Source: Brevinematales bacterium (GTDB lineage Bacteria > Spirochaetota > Brevinematia > DTOW01). Taken from it: a stretch of 64,000 nucleotides of DNA. The notes under the pieces were generated by a model. The model was not told the origin of the DNA, did not search any database, and saw only the letters and a program-made list of their open reading frames with translations. Where the stretch lies: NCBI GenBank assembly GCA_026415355.1, contig JAOAHF010000007.1, positions 1 through 64,000 of the forward strand, written 5' to 3'. How positions within the stretch are numbered: position 1 is the stretch's first letter; every line of letters starts with the position of its first letter. Below are positions 47,151-56,456 of this stretch, piece after piece. A program made the translations under genes and the position numbers.

Positions 47151-48638
47151 ATGTTTACCAGAAAATCTGGTATATTAATGCATATAACTTCCTTACCAGG
47201 GAAATATGGAATAGGTTCTTTGGGTAAAGATGCCTATGATTTTGTTAAATTTCTTGTTTCATCAGGTCAGAGATTGTGGCAAATTTTACCTTTGGGTCCT
47301 ACAGGATATGGTGATTCTCCATACCAATGTTTCTCAGCATTTGCTGGAAACCCACTGCTTATAGATATCGATAGGTTAGTAGAAAGGGGGCTTATTTCAA
47401 AAGGTGATATCCCAAGTGAAGAGTTTGACGATGGTTTTGTTGACTACGGAAGAGTTATAAATTTTAAATACCCTATTTTCAGAAAAGCTTTTGAAAAGTT
47501 TAAGAAAGATAACTCTTACTTAAGAGATAGTTTCAAAGGTTTTTGTAGAGAAAACGCTTGGTGGCTTGACAGTTTTGCATTATTTATGGCAATAAAATCA
47601 AGTTATGGGGGGAAACCATGGCTTGAATGGGATACTGATATCAAGTTCAGAAAACACCAAGCTATTGAACATTACCGAAACGTTCTAAAAGATGAAATAG
47701 AGTTTCATAAATTCCTTCAATTTATCTTCTTGGATGATTGGCTTGAACTTAAGGCTTTTGCCAATAGAAATGGTGTGTATATAGTCGGAGATATACCTAT
47801 TTTTGTTGCTATGGATAGTGCTGATACATGGGCAAATACTGACATATTCATTTTTGATGAAAATTTAGTGCCTAAAAAGGTTGCTGGAGTACCACCTGAT
47901 TACTTTAGTGCTACAGGTCAATTATGGGGTAATCCTCTGTACGACTGGGATAAGTTAAAATCAACAAAATATGTTTGGTGGATCAATAGAATAAAAATGT
48001 CTCTAAAAATGTATGATTTTGTGAGAATAGATCACTTTAGAGGATTTGCTGGATATTGGGCTGTACCTTACGGCTCTGAAACGGCGATAAACGGCAAATG
48101 GGAAAAAGCTTATGGTGATGAGTTATTCACAGCTGTAAGTGAGGAACTGGGTAAAAACCTACCTATAATAGCAGAAGACTTAGGAGTTATAACGCCAGAT
48201 GTAGTTGCATTGAGAGATAAATTCAAATTCCCTGGTATGAAAGTACTCCAGTTTGCGTTTAACAACTGGAATGATAATGATTATCTGCCACACAATTACA
48301 ATGTAAACTCTGTTGTTTATACAGGTACTCACGATAACGATACAACAGTGGGTTGGTTTAATAGCCTATCTGATGAAGATAAAAGATATGTAATGGAATA
48401 TGCTTGTATAAAAAGTGAAAAAGAGATCAATTGGGGGCTTATAAGACTAGCTATATCATCATCAGCCGTATTCTCAATAATTCCCATGCAAGATGTACTT
48501 GGATTAGGTAGCGAAGCGAGAATGAATAGGCCAGGTGTAGCGTACGGAAATTGGAGTTGGCGGTTAAAGAAAAATCAGATAACGAAAACAGTCTCCAGTA
48601 AGCTTTACGATCTATCTAAACTCTATAGTAGGGTTTAA
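47151..48638 (+). CDS. malQ: 4-alpha-glucanotransferase (amylomaltase)
   Basis: Transfers maltosyl and longer units between alpha-1,4-glucans (GH77). 495 residues, the short bacterial/plant DPE1 type. Opening R-K-S-G-I-L-M-H-I-T-S-L-P-G-K-Y-G-I-G-S-L-G, then L-P-L-G-P-T-G-Y-G-D-S-P-Y-Q, nucleophile D294 in V-R-I-D-H-F-R-G, and acid/base Glu in I-A-E-D-L-G. A Y-T-G-T-H-D-N-D motif is also present. A GGAGG ribosome site precedes the ATG. With glgP and galU it suggests glycogen or maltodextrin use. Confidence 0.97.
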   Translation: MFTRKSGILMHITSLPGKYGIGSLGKDAYDFVKFLVSSGQRLWQILPLGPTGYGDSPYQCFSAFAGNPLLIDIDRLVERGLISKGDIPSEEFDDGFVDYGRVINFKYPIFRKAFEKFKKDNSYLRDSFKGFCRENAWWLDSFALFMAIKSSYGGKPWLEWDTDIKFRKHQAIEHYRNVLKDEIEFHKFLQFIFLDDWLELKAFANRNGVYIVGDIPIFVAMDSADTWANTDIFIFDENLVPKKVAGVPPDYFSATGQLWGNPLYDWDKLKSTKYVWWINRIKMSLKMYDFVRIDHFRGFAGYWAVPYGSETAINGKWEKAYGDELFTAVSEELGKNLPIIAEDLGVITPDVVALRDKFKFPGMKVLQFAFNNWNDNDYLPHNYNVNSVVYTGTHDNDTTVGWFNSLSDEDKRYVMEYACIKSEKEINWGLIRLAISSSAVFSIIPMQDVLGLGSEARMNRPGVAYGNWSWRLKKNQITKTVSSKLYDLSKLYSRV

Positions 48639-48745
48639 CTAGATTGTGTTATATCGAGTGTCGAAAAATTCGTCAAAGTAATCAGAACGTTTTAGATTGA
48701 GTAAAACCGTACATTTATGATTTACTGGTTTTTCGTGTTTCTAGT

Positions 48746-48775
48746 TTGACAAACTAATGTCTTAATATGTATATT
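48746..48775 (+). promoter_or_regulatory. Promoter of the second TonB-like gene (leaderless)
   Basis: Consensus TTGACA (48746-48751), 18 bp spacer, TATATT (48770-48775). The ATG at 48783 is 7 nt downstream with no ribosome site, so the transcript should begin at the start codon. Confidence 0.6.
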
Positions 48776-48782
48776 GTATCTT

Positions 48783-49571
48783 ATGGAAGTATCGTTTTTT
48801 TCAAAAAACTATAGTCCCAAATGGGATGTGTTTCTAGCAGTGTCAATTTTAATACACGTATTAGCCTTAATACTAATATTTATTAGTTTAAGAGAGGTAA
48901 GTCTGGATGTAAAGGTAAAAGAAGTAAAAATTAATTTGATGACATCACAAACAAGACAGACTCCGATATCGATATCTACTCCGCAAACTGCTCAAACGTC
49001 AAAAAAACAGTTAACAAAAAACGAGGTAGATGATATAGTTTTTCAAATAGTGTCCCCCAAGCTACAACGTACAGATATACCAAGTTACGAATCAAAAGAA
49101 GTAGCGTCCCCAACTACAGAAATAGTCCCATCTGAGAGAAAATTGGGTATTGATGCAAGGCAGCAAAGAAGTGAGAAAACTATGTCTATAAAGGGAGGAA
49201 CAAAGTCAGATGTTATAGAAGAAGTAGGTGAAAGTGAAATACTTGTTAGAAAACCAACACCTATTCCGTCGTCAAAAGCATCTTCAGCAGACAGCATAAG
49301 CGGTAATATAACTTGGATAAAGGGAGGTCCACGAAAAGTTATAGAATGGTATTCTCCTGAAATTCCACCAAATATAATAAAGAAGCAAACAGAAATAATA
49401 CTTACTTTTTACATAGAGCCATCAGGCTTTGTTTCGAGAGTAGAAATTTTAAAAACTTCAGGAGAACCATTAATAGATGATATAATCCAGAAAACTATGA
49501 GAAGAATAAGATTTAATGCAGCTGAATATAATACTGTAGCTAATGTATCAATAGTAATTACTCCAAAATAG
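48783..49571 (+). CDS. TonB-like protein
   Basis: 262 residues from the ATG at 48783; the in-frame TTG at 48774 overlaps the -10 box. A transmembrane helix (about 18-39) is followed by a long Thr/Ser/Gln/Pro-rich periplasmic spacer. The C-terminal TonB-type domain (about 180-262) shows I-I-L-T-F-Y-I-E-P-S-G-F-V-S-R-V-E-I-L-K-T-S-G-E-P-L-I-D. No ExbB/ExbD gene is adjacent. The 3' end overlaps the convergent chemoreceptor-like gene by 14 bp. Confidence 0.8.
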   Translation: MEVSFFSKNYSPKWDVFLAVSILIHVLALILIFISLREVSLDVKVKEVKINLMTSQTRQTPISISTPQTAQTSKKQLTKNEVDDIVFQIVSPKLQRTDIPSYESKEVASPTTEIVPSERKLGIDARQQRSEKTMSIKGGTKSDVIEEVGESEILVRKPTPIPSSKASSADSISGNITWIKGGPRKVIEWYSPEIPPNIIKKQTEIILTFYIEPSGFVSRVEILKTSGEPLIDDIIQKTMRRIRFNAAEYNTVANVSIVITPK

Positions 49572-51240
49572 AATTCAGATCTTTTTCTATTTCCTTGAGC
49601 GCAATATTAATATCATTCATGTTTTGACCTATAATACCAGTTAAATCAGATATTACGTTAATTGACTTGAGTATCTCCGAGTTTTTACTAACTATCGATA
49701 TGAAAGACTCTATACTTTCATCTATTTTTTTAAAGTGTAATTCAATTTGGTCTTTGTCGTTACTGAAAATATGTACTATATTATCCAGTTGCTGTTTAAT
49801 ATTCTGGATGCTAGAATTAAAGTCCTCAACTCCGTAATCATAATCTAAATTTATCTTTCCAACCTCTAATACAAGATTATTTAAGGTATTAGCTATGTTA
49901 TCTAAAAAAGATAATATTTCATACATATTTTTCTCTACATCTCCTAAGGCTTCTAGATTAGAAATACATTTATTGACAGAAAAGCTTAGGTATTTCTTGG
50001 CATAATCAATTTTCCCTATTATCTCATTTGAGTTTTTCCTTATATTATTGAATGAGATCCATAAAGGATCAATTCCATAGTCTTTTGATATCATTTCTCC
50101 TTCGACACTTATTTGTTCAAAAAATAGTACTGTGTTAAGTGATTTTTGAATTATTAGTTCAATTTCATCGATTATTTTCAAAGTTTCAGATATTATCTCA
50201 CTCAAAGACTTTACTTCTACTAAGAATGAATTGAAACGTTCAGAAATGTACCTGAATAGTTTTATGACTTCCTCTACTTTTAAGATTATATCACTTACTT
50301 TGGCATTAAACGTATTTTGATTACTCTTTATCTCATATATCAAAGATACAAACTGATTAAACTCTTCAGAGATTGTTAAAAGTGATTTGACGTGTCTGGA
50401 AAATTTTAACTTTATTTGGTGGACTTTAGTTTCGGCATCTGATAGAATGTTAATAAAATATCTAAAATAGTTGTAAATCCTCTTACTATCATTTGATAGT
50501 GAGAATATTATCTTATCTTGGAAAGCTTTATAGCTTTTTACTTTATCAATAAAGTTTGTAATACTGAAAGATGTTAACTTTACTTTATTAGCTGTTTCTG
50601 AAATACTTTTTTCAGTTTTTCTAAATAACTTGTAATTGTCAACAAATATCATAAACATGAGGATCAAGTTGTGTGTTGACAATACTATGCTAATTATTGG
50701 TATAATGAAGTGAATGGAATTAAAGTAATGCTGAGACAAGAATACAATAGATAAAGTAAGTATAACAACAAGATTTATAAAATTTTCAAAATTGTAGTTT
50801 GACAAATAAATGATCACAAAATAATAGGCAAAAACTAGTGTAGATACAATTAAAAATAAGAATACTAAGTTTGTTTGAAATATGGGTATTACAAATCCAA
50901 TAGCTATAGGCAATACGATTAGCCACTTTGATAGACCTTTAATTAATGTAGGATTCTTGATCATCTCGTACAAAACAATCATCGAAAATGCTTCTACAAA
51001 GAGTGCCTCTAATAGGCTAATCTCTAGATGTAATATTTTGGTGATTTTTAGAAAGAGTAATAACGATGAAAACAGAACTAATACGATTGATAAAATTAGT
51101 ATCAATAGCCCATTATTAGGTGTTTCAAGAGAATACAATTTAATCCAAACAAATGATGTAAATAGTAGAGTAACGATAGATAAAGATATCGAGAAAATAA
51201 GTAGTGAAAGTTCAAAGGAATTACTAAGAAAAAAATCCAT
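49558..51240 (-). CDS. Multi-pass membrane protein with degenerate chemoreceptor-like domain
   Basis: 560 residues from the ATG at 51240 (a TTG at 51276 would overlap gmk). About seven hydrophobic helices fill the first 210 residues. A long alpha-helical hairpin follows (about 215-560). Its centre aligns loosely with the chemoreceptor tip: an N-x-V-L-F-F-E-Q-I-S stretch and N-N-I-R-K-N-S-N-E-I where receptors have E-x-R-K-L-A-E. The strictly conserved E-A-A-R-A-G-E / G-F-A-V-V-A tip is missing, so CheA/CheW binding is doubtful. No signal peptide; no HAMP seen. Confidence 0.6.
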   Translation of the reverse strand: MDFFLSNSFELSLLIFSISLSIVTLLFTSFVWIKLYSLETPNNGLLILILSIVLVLFSSLLLFLKITKILHLEISLLEALFVEAFSMIVLYEMIKNPTLIKGLSKWLIVLPIAIGFVIPIFQTNLVFLFLIVSTLVFAYYFVIIYLSNYNFENFINLVVILTLSIVFLSQHYFNSIHFIIPIISIVLSTHNLILMFMIFVDNYKLFRKTEKSISETANKVKLTSFSITNFIDKVKSYKAFQDKIIFSLSNDSKRIYNYFRYFINILSDAETKVHQIKLKFSRHVKSLLTISEEFNQFVSLIYEIKSNQNTFNAKVSDIILKVEEVIKLFRYISERFNSFLVEVKSLSEIISETLKIIDEIELIIQKSLNTVLFFEQISVEGEMISKDYGIDPLWISFNNIRKNSNEIIGKIDYAKKYLSFSVNKCISNLEALGDVEKNMYEILSFLDNIANTLNNLVLEVGKINLDYDYGVEDFNSSIQNIKQQLDNIVHIFSNDKDQIELHFKKIDESIESFISIVSKNSEILKSINVISDLTGIIGQNMNDINIALKEIEKDLNSILE

Positions 51241-51265
51241 AGATTTAGAATAAAAAAGACAAGTT

Positions 51266-51853
51266 TTATTTTTCAATGTTTTTGAGAATTATTTCCTCGA
51301 GTTCCTTAATAGCTCTATCAAGATCGTCGTTTACAATAATATAATCATATAATTCTCTAAACGACATCTCATAGGTAGCCTTTTCAAATCTTCTTCTCAA
51401 TTCTTCGTCAAACTCTTTCTTACCTTCTCTTTTCAGGAGTCTATTTTTTAATTCTTCAATTGATGGTGGTATAATAAATATTGATATTGCTTCTGGGTAT
51501 CTTTTCTTTATCTTTAGAAAGCCTTTTACATCTACATCTACTATTACATTCTTACCAGAATTTATCTTGTTTTCAACTTCCCAAACAGGAGTACCATAAA
51601 AGTTACCATGAACCATAGCCCATTCTATTAACTCTTTATTCTTAAACATCTCAAGCACACGATCAATGTTTACAAAATAGTAATCAACACCGTCAACTTC
51701 ACCTTCTCTTGGTTTTCTAGTGGTTACTGATGTAGAAAAATATAAGTTAGGTATTCTGGATACAACATTTTTTAATATCGTTGTTTTACCTGCACCAGAA
51801 GGCGCAGATATTATGAATATCTTGCCTTTCTTTGGTTCTTTACCCATATTCAT
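51266..51853 (-). CDS. gmk: Guanylate kinase
   Basis: Phosphorylates GMP to GDP. 195 residues. P-loop S-A-P-S-G-A-G-K-T-T, GMP-binding S-V-T-T-R-K-P-R-E-G-E and D-G-V-D-Y-Y-F, then E-W-A-x-V-H-G-N-F-Y-G-T. Its start overlaps the yicC stop by 1 bp, the common yicC-gmk pairing. Confidence 0.97.
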   Translation of the reverse strand: MNMGKEPKKGKIFIISAPSGAGKTTILKNVVSRIPNLYFSTSVTTRKPREGEVDGVDYYFVNIDRVLEMFKNKELIEWAMVHGNFYGTPVWEVENKINSGKNVIVDVDVKGFLKIKKRYPEAISIFIIPPSIEELKNRLLKREGKKEFDEELRRRFEKATYEMSFRELYDYIIVNDDLDRAIKELEEIILKNIEK

Positions 51854-52719
51854 TACTCTACATTTTGTATATGTTCTTTTATCTTTTCCAAACTACTTTT
51901 AATTTCAACAACTAAGGAAGATATTTTGTAATCAAAAGATTTTGAAGCTATTGTATTTACTTCTCTATTTAACTCTTGTAGTAAGAATTCTATTTTCTTT
52001 CCTACCTCACCGCCGTCAATCAGCATTTTCTCTAGATCTGAAAGGTGTTGATTAAATCTAAATATTTCCTCGTTTATATCTATTTTCATTATAAAGCTCA
52101 ATATAGATGTATCAATCTCTTTTCTGTTTTCATAGTCTTTAAGGAATTTTTCAACTTTTTCTTTTATTTTACTCTCAATAGCTACATTAACCTCGTTCCA
52201 CCTATTTGTTATCAATCTTATATTATCCTTGATAGAAGAGACTAAAAATAAACAATCTCTTTTTATGTTTTCTCCTTCGTGTGACCTTTGTTTGTTTATA
52301 TCGTGTATAACTTTTCTGAAAAGTTTTTCAAAGTGGACTATAAAATCCTTAGGAATATTAGATTTGACTAAATTTATGACGTTAGGCATTTGTGCTATAT
52401 CAACTATTTCTATATCTGGTAGTAGCCCTAAATAATTGCTAAGGTCTCTTAAAGATACAAAATAATTTTTAGCTAACTCTTTATCAACGAATATGTCAAA
52501 ACTTCCATTTGTAGGAAAGAAATCTACTATAATCTCAATCTTGCCTCTTCTGAATTCTTGTTTTATTATCTTTCTTGTTCTTTCTTCGAGAGTATTCAAG
52601 TAAGATGGTATCTGGGTTTTTATTTCAAGAAATCTTGAATTTAGACACCTAACATATATGGTTACTTTACCGTAACGTGTTTCCTTGGATATGTAAGAGA
52701 ATCCTGTCATGCTTCTCAT
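51853..52719 (-). CDS. yicC: YicC-family endoribonuclease
   Basis: 288 residues. N-terminal M-R-S-M-T-G-F (the family's invariant start), N-S-R-F-L-E-I, and R-R-G-K-I-E-I. The C-terminal DUF1732 part has D-I-N-E-E-I-F-R-F-N-Q-H-L and G-K-K-I-E-F-L-L-Q-E-L-N-R-E-V-N-T-I-A-S-K-S. E. coli YicC is an RNase affecting RyhB stability. Translationally coupled to gmk. Confidence 0.95.
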   Translation of the reverse strand: MRSMTGFSYISKETRYGKVTIYVRCLNSRFLEIKTQIPSYLNTLEERTRKIIKQEFRRGKIEIIVDFFPTNGSFDIFVDKELAKNYFVSLRDLSNYLGLLPDIEIVDIAQMPNVINLVKSNIPKDFIVHFEKLFRKVIHDINKQRSHEGENIKRDCLFLVSSIKDNIRLITNRWNEVNVAIESKIKEKVEKFLKDYENRKEIDTSILSFIMKIDINEEIFRFNQHLSDLEKMLIDGGEVGKKIEFLLQELNREVNTIASKSFDYKISSLVVEIKSSLEKIKEHIQNVE

Positions 52720-52869
52720 TATTTTATATATCGGATACTAAAGATTATAATAACTCATTTTACCAATTCAATTTAAAAACACCAAAGTCTGTAAATTTTT
52801 CGCATTATGATCGTTAAAAGTTTCATACCTTCTTAGCTGATATATAACAAGACTTGATAAATTTAAAAC

Positions 52870-52898
52870 TTGAATTTATTTATGTTGTAATATATTAT
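52870..52898 (+). promoter_or_regulatory. Promoter of the paired barrel genes
   Basis: TTGAAT (52870-52875), 17 bp spacer, TATTAT (52893-52898). It is followed by a strong ribosome site (GAGGAGG) before the ATG at 52918. Confidence 0.5.
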
Positions 52899-52917
52899 AT
52901 TTTGAGAGGAGGATATT

Positions 52918-54234
52918 ATGTTAAGAGTAGTATACTTGGTATTACTTACTCTAATTCTACTGAATTCTTCGTTTGCTCAAGAACAGCAAACAAGTATTGC
53001 AGATAACCCAAGATTGGGATTTGGGTTATCATTTGGTACGGTTATAATTAATGGAGTAACTTATTTTCAAATAAGTGGACAACCAGAGTTTTCTTTTGGG
53101 AAGATAGGAGTTGGACTTGACATAAATCTAGAATTTGATGGAAAGTGGAATCTGAGAACTACCGAGTGGAATTCCTGGCAAGCGATATTATCAAAGATAA
53201 AGTACTTAAGATGGGCTACCAAAGGAGATAAACCTGTGTACTTTAAGGTAGGACAAATAGACGATGGAACAGTTGGAAGTGGTTTTATAATGAATAACTA
53301 TAACAATAATCTTAATTATCCCAACATAAAGAAGTTTGGAATTGCACTTGATGTTGACTTGGATTATGTAGGTGTAGAAACATTTGTTGATAACATATTT
53401 GATTTTGATATTATAGGTTTGAGGTTATTTTACAGACCACTTTTTGGTTCACAAATTCCCATAATAGATAATTTCGAGTTAGGTAGTTCTTTAGTTATGG
53501 ACCTTGATCCCTTAAACCCCATACCACCAAGTGAGAGACCATACCAATTTTCGGATAGCGAATATAGCACTAACAAGATTTTTATAGTGGGTGCTGACAT
53601 TTCATTACCACTAATCAATTTAAAGCCTATTTTTGATCTGGAGTGGTATTTTGATTTTGCATACATACTAACCAAGGGTACAGGTGAAGCGACAGGTTTG
53701 AAAGGAAGTATATTATCTTTCATACCATATAAACTTGAGGTCAGATTCTTACAGCCTAAATTTTTACCTTCTTTTTTTGGTAGTCTTTACGAAAGTGAAA
53801 GATACACATTGGTAAACAACACATTCCTAACAAAATATGATTTGCTTGATAACATAACAACTAGTTACTTTGGGTGGTTGTTTACATCGGGTGTTAGTTT
53901 TGAAAAAGTAGCAAGTTTTCTTTTAACAATAGAAGACTCATTTGATGCTACAACATATCCCCAAATGAGATTAACGATACACATAGACAGAGAATTGACT
54001 AAGATTGCTGGATTTGATTTTGTGTATGATAGGAAAAATATAAAAGAATTCAGAGATATATACACTACAGAATCAACAGATGCTATAATTTTAGCGAAAC
54101 TGTCCTATAAGGTATCGGACTTTGTTAGTATTGTTGTTTCTTATAGAAGATCGTTTGATTGGTTTGAGGAAGGAGTCCAAAGGTTTTTGAAACCGTTTGA
54201 AAGTACTTCTGTTTCGACTGAAATTTCTTTTTAG
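52918..54234 (+). CDS. Outer-membrane barrel protein, paralogue of the next gene's C-terminus
   Basis: 438 residues. Signal peptide (MLRVVYLVLLTLILLNSSFA), then a large Gly/aromatic-rich all-beta body ending in Phe (S-T-E-I-S-F). Its central part matches the C-terminal part of the next gene: V-G-Q-I-D-D-G-T-V-G-S-G-F-I-M-N, Y-P-N-I-K-K-F-G-I, D-V-D-L, R-L-F-Y-R-P-L-F-G, and A-T-G-L-K-G-S-I. About 16 or more strands could fit. No named porin family is recognised. The next gene starts 9 bp downstream. Confidence 0.78.
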   Translation: MLRVVYLVLLTLILLNSSFAQEQQTSIADNPRLGFGLSFGTVIINGVTYFQISGQPEFSFGKIGVGLDINLEFDGKWNLRTTEWNSWQAILSKIKYLRWATKGDKPVYFKVGQIDDGTVGSGFIMNNYNNNLNYPNIKKFGIALDVDLDYVGVETFVDNIFDFDIIGLRLFYRPLFGSQIPIIDNFELGSSLVMDLDPLNPIPPSERPYQFSDSEYSTNKIFIVGADISLPLINLKPIFDLEWYFDFAYILTKGTGEATGLKGSILSFIPYKLEVRFLQPKFLPSFFGSLYESERYTLVNNTFLTKYDLLDNITTSYFGWLFTSGVSFEKVASFLLTIEDSFDATTYPQMRLTIHIDRELTKIAGFDFVYDRKNIKEFRDIYTTESTDAIILAKLSYKVSDFVSIVVSYRRSFDWFEEGVQRFLKPFESTSVSTEISF

Positions 54235-54243
54235 GAGGATTTT

Positions 54244-56334
54244 ATGAGGAAGTTTTTTATAGTATTTTCAATGATTTTATTGTCTGTAGGGTTATTATTC
54301 GGACAAGTTGATAAGTTTCCTTATGTTGAAGTTGTGATAGGTGATGTTCAATACGCAGTCTTTAGAGATCAAACTAAGCAAGGTACTGTATACAAGAACT
54401 TAGATTCTGGTATAACTATACCGCTTTATTCCATTATTAGGACAGGACCTGATGGATATACTGAAATAAAACTTGCTCCTAACAAAACTATAAAGATTTT
54501 CGGATCTTCTACTGTATTACTCTCGAGATTTCAAACAGATAATGCAGTCGAGCTTGGAACTGGAAAAGTAAGAGCTATCTTCAAAAGAATACTACAAACT
54601 GACGAGTTTAAAATTATGACCGATACAGGTGTAGCAGCAGTAAGAGGAACAGATTTTGGAGTTATATATAGTAGAGGTCAAGGTAATATGTCTCTTATGG
54701 AAGTCTTTGTGAAAGAAGGTATTGTAAATCTTTCTACCACTACGGGAATTTCTGTTGATGTTAGAGAAGGCTTCTCAAGTACTATAAACAATTACTTGGG
54801 TAATATTGAAATATCAGATCCTAGACCAATACAGCTTTCTGACTTCGATAAGTACTTTAGTGAGCCCCAACCTATACAACAAGTACAGCAACCAACTCAG
54901 CAACTACCTCAACCATCTCCACAGCAAAATAACCAAGTTCCAACTCAGCCGTCTCAACAACCTCAACCACCTTCAACTCAACCATCTCAGACTGATGTAT
55001 TACCAACTTTTAGTTTTGGATGGGAAGTAAGTTCTCAAAATATTGATGGAAATGTCTGGAACAAGATTGTGTTATCACCTGTGTTCAAGGTTGGTAAATT
55101 CGGAATAGGGTTATATCTTGTAAGTTACTGGGATGGCAAAAATAACATATACGATACTACAAAGTGGTATAATTCAAAAGAGTATGATTTTGGTTTTCAG
55201 AGTAATAGTTTTGTAGTAACTGATTTTCTTGACGACATATCAAAGAAGATACTTTTCTTGAGTTATGGATCCAAAGGAGAAAATGTATTTGTAAGATTAG
55301 GTAGTATTCCTGACATTACACTGGGACATGGTTTTTTAATGGATAGATACTCTAATATGCTAGGGTTCCCAGCTATAAGAAAGATAGGATTTCAATTTGA
55401 CGTGGATTTTGGAATATGGGGCATTGAAACTGCTATTGCTGATATTTCGAGAAGTAGATTATTTGGTGGTAGAATCTTCCTTAGACCCCTTTATGGAACG
55501 CCATTTATTGGAAATCTTGGATTTGGAATTTCTGGGGTGGTCGATCTAGAACCGTTATCCATAGGAGGGCAAACTTTTGAAGGTAACCCTTCTGTATTTA
55601 TGTTAGGTGCTGATATTGATTTTCCTGTTGTTGATCTAGGAGTATTTTCCCTAATACTTTACGCGGATATTGGTAAAACAGGAATATATATAAATGGTTT
55701 GGGCGAAAATTCTTACATGGCCTATTTGGCTAGTATCTATGGATACAATCAAGGGTTCAATCTCCTTAAAGGAGAAGGATTTGCTACTGGCTTAAAAGGT
55801 AGTATAATAAGTATGGTACCTTACAGAATTGAGTATAGAAGAATAAATAATCAGTTTATACCATCATATTTTGATACTCTGTATGATGCTCAGAAAGAGC
55901 TTAAACTATCCCTATTGCTCTCAGGTACTCTTTCAACATTCAATGGTATTCTTGGATCTACTGGTGTCTATGTAACGAATATTGCAGAAGCAACTATACT
56001 ATACGAACAACTATGGCCGGAAGATGACTTCTCGATTGTGTCTATTAATAAGCTAGTAGGTAGATTCAAAATAAGTAAGGAATTGGTTAAAATGATATCG
56101 GGTATACCATCCTATGCTACTATAACGTATCAAAGAAACTTTATACCTTCTGCACAGGTATTCTTTGAAGATGTGCTCAGAGATTCTACAGTTGTATTAG
56201 AATTAGCATATAGTATCGATCCTAATACAGATATATCTATATCTTACAGAAGATTTTACCTGTCCTTAATAGAGTATCAAGAGAGTGTTTCAATACAAGT
56301 TAAGTCTTCTATCTTTGGTGAGTTAGGAATGTAA
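54244..56334 (+). CDS. FecR-domain protein fused to an outer-membrane barrel
   Basis: 696 residues. Signal peptide (1-20, ending L-L-F-G), FecR domain (about 28-190: L-Y-S-I-I-R-T-G-P-D-G-Y-T-E-I-K-L, G-K-V-R-A-I-F, M-T-D-T-G-V-A-A-V-R-G-T-D-F-G-V, V-K-E-G-I-V-N-L), a Pro/Gln-rich linker (about 207-250) and a barrel (about 255-696) homologous to the preceding gene. Matching segments include L-G-S-I-P-D-I-T-L-G-H-G-F-L-M, F-P-A-I-R-K-I-G-F and A-T-G-L-K-G-S-I-I-S. FecR domains usually sit in inner-membrane anti-sigma regulators; here there is none. The last residue is Met, not Phe. Confidence 0.83.
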   Translation: MRKFFIVFSMILLSVGLLFGQVDKFPYVEVVIGDVQYAVFRDQTKQGTVYKNLDSGITIPLYSIIRTGPDGYTEIKLAPNKTIKIFGSSTVLLSRFQTDNAVELGTGKVRAIFKRILQTDEFKIMTDTGVAAVRGTDFGVIYSRGQGNMSLMEVFVKEGIVNLSTTTGISVDVREGFSSTINNYLGNIEISDPRPIQLSDFDKYFSEPQPIQQVQQPTQQLPQPSPQQNNQVPTQPSQQPQPPSTQPSQTDVLPTFSFGWEVSSQNIDGNVWNKIVLSPVFKVGKFGIGLYLVSYWDGKNNIYDTTKWYNSKEYDFGFQSNSFVVTDFLDDISKKILFLSYGSKGENVFVRLGSIPDITLGHGFLMDRYSNMLGFPAIRKIGFQFDVDFGIWGIETAIADISRSRLFGGRIFLRPLYGTPFIGNLGFGISGVVDLEPLSIGGQTFEGNPSVFMLGADIDFPVVDLGVFSLILYADIGKTGIYINGLGENSYMAYLASIYGYNQGFNLLKGEGFATGLKGSIISMVPYRIEYRRINNQFIPSYFDTLYDAQKELKLSLLLSGTLSTFNGILGSTGVYVTNIAEATILYEQLWPEDDFSIVSINKLVGRFKISKELVKMISGIPSYATITYQRNFIPSAQVFFEDVLRDSTVVLELAYSIDPNTDISISYRRFYLSLIEYQESVSIQVKSSIFGELGM

Positions 56335-56341
56335 TCTAAAA

Positions 56342-56368
56342 AGGGAGAATACATACAGTATTCTCTCT
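56342..56368 (+). terminator. Hairpin after the FecR-barrel gene
   Basis: An 11-bp stem with one G-T pair (56342-56352 with 56358-56368) around a 5-nt loop, 7 bp after the stop. No strong T run follows, so efficiency is uncertain. Confidence 0.55.
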
Positions 56369-56397
56369 ATAATTATGATTTCTAGCTTTAAATTTTC

Positions 56398-56426
56398 TTG
56401 ACAAACAATTATCAAACAAATAAAAT
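56398..56426 (+). promoter_or_regulatory. HU gene promoter
   Basis: Consensus TTGACA (56398-56403), 17 bp spacer, TAAAAT (56421-56426). The ribosome site AAAGGAGGG precedes the ATG at 56457. One of the strongest promoters in the window. Confidence 0.75.
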
Positions 56427-56456
56427 AAGTCTTGTTGTTTGAAAGGAGGGTTGAGT

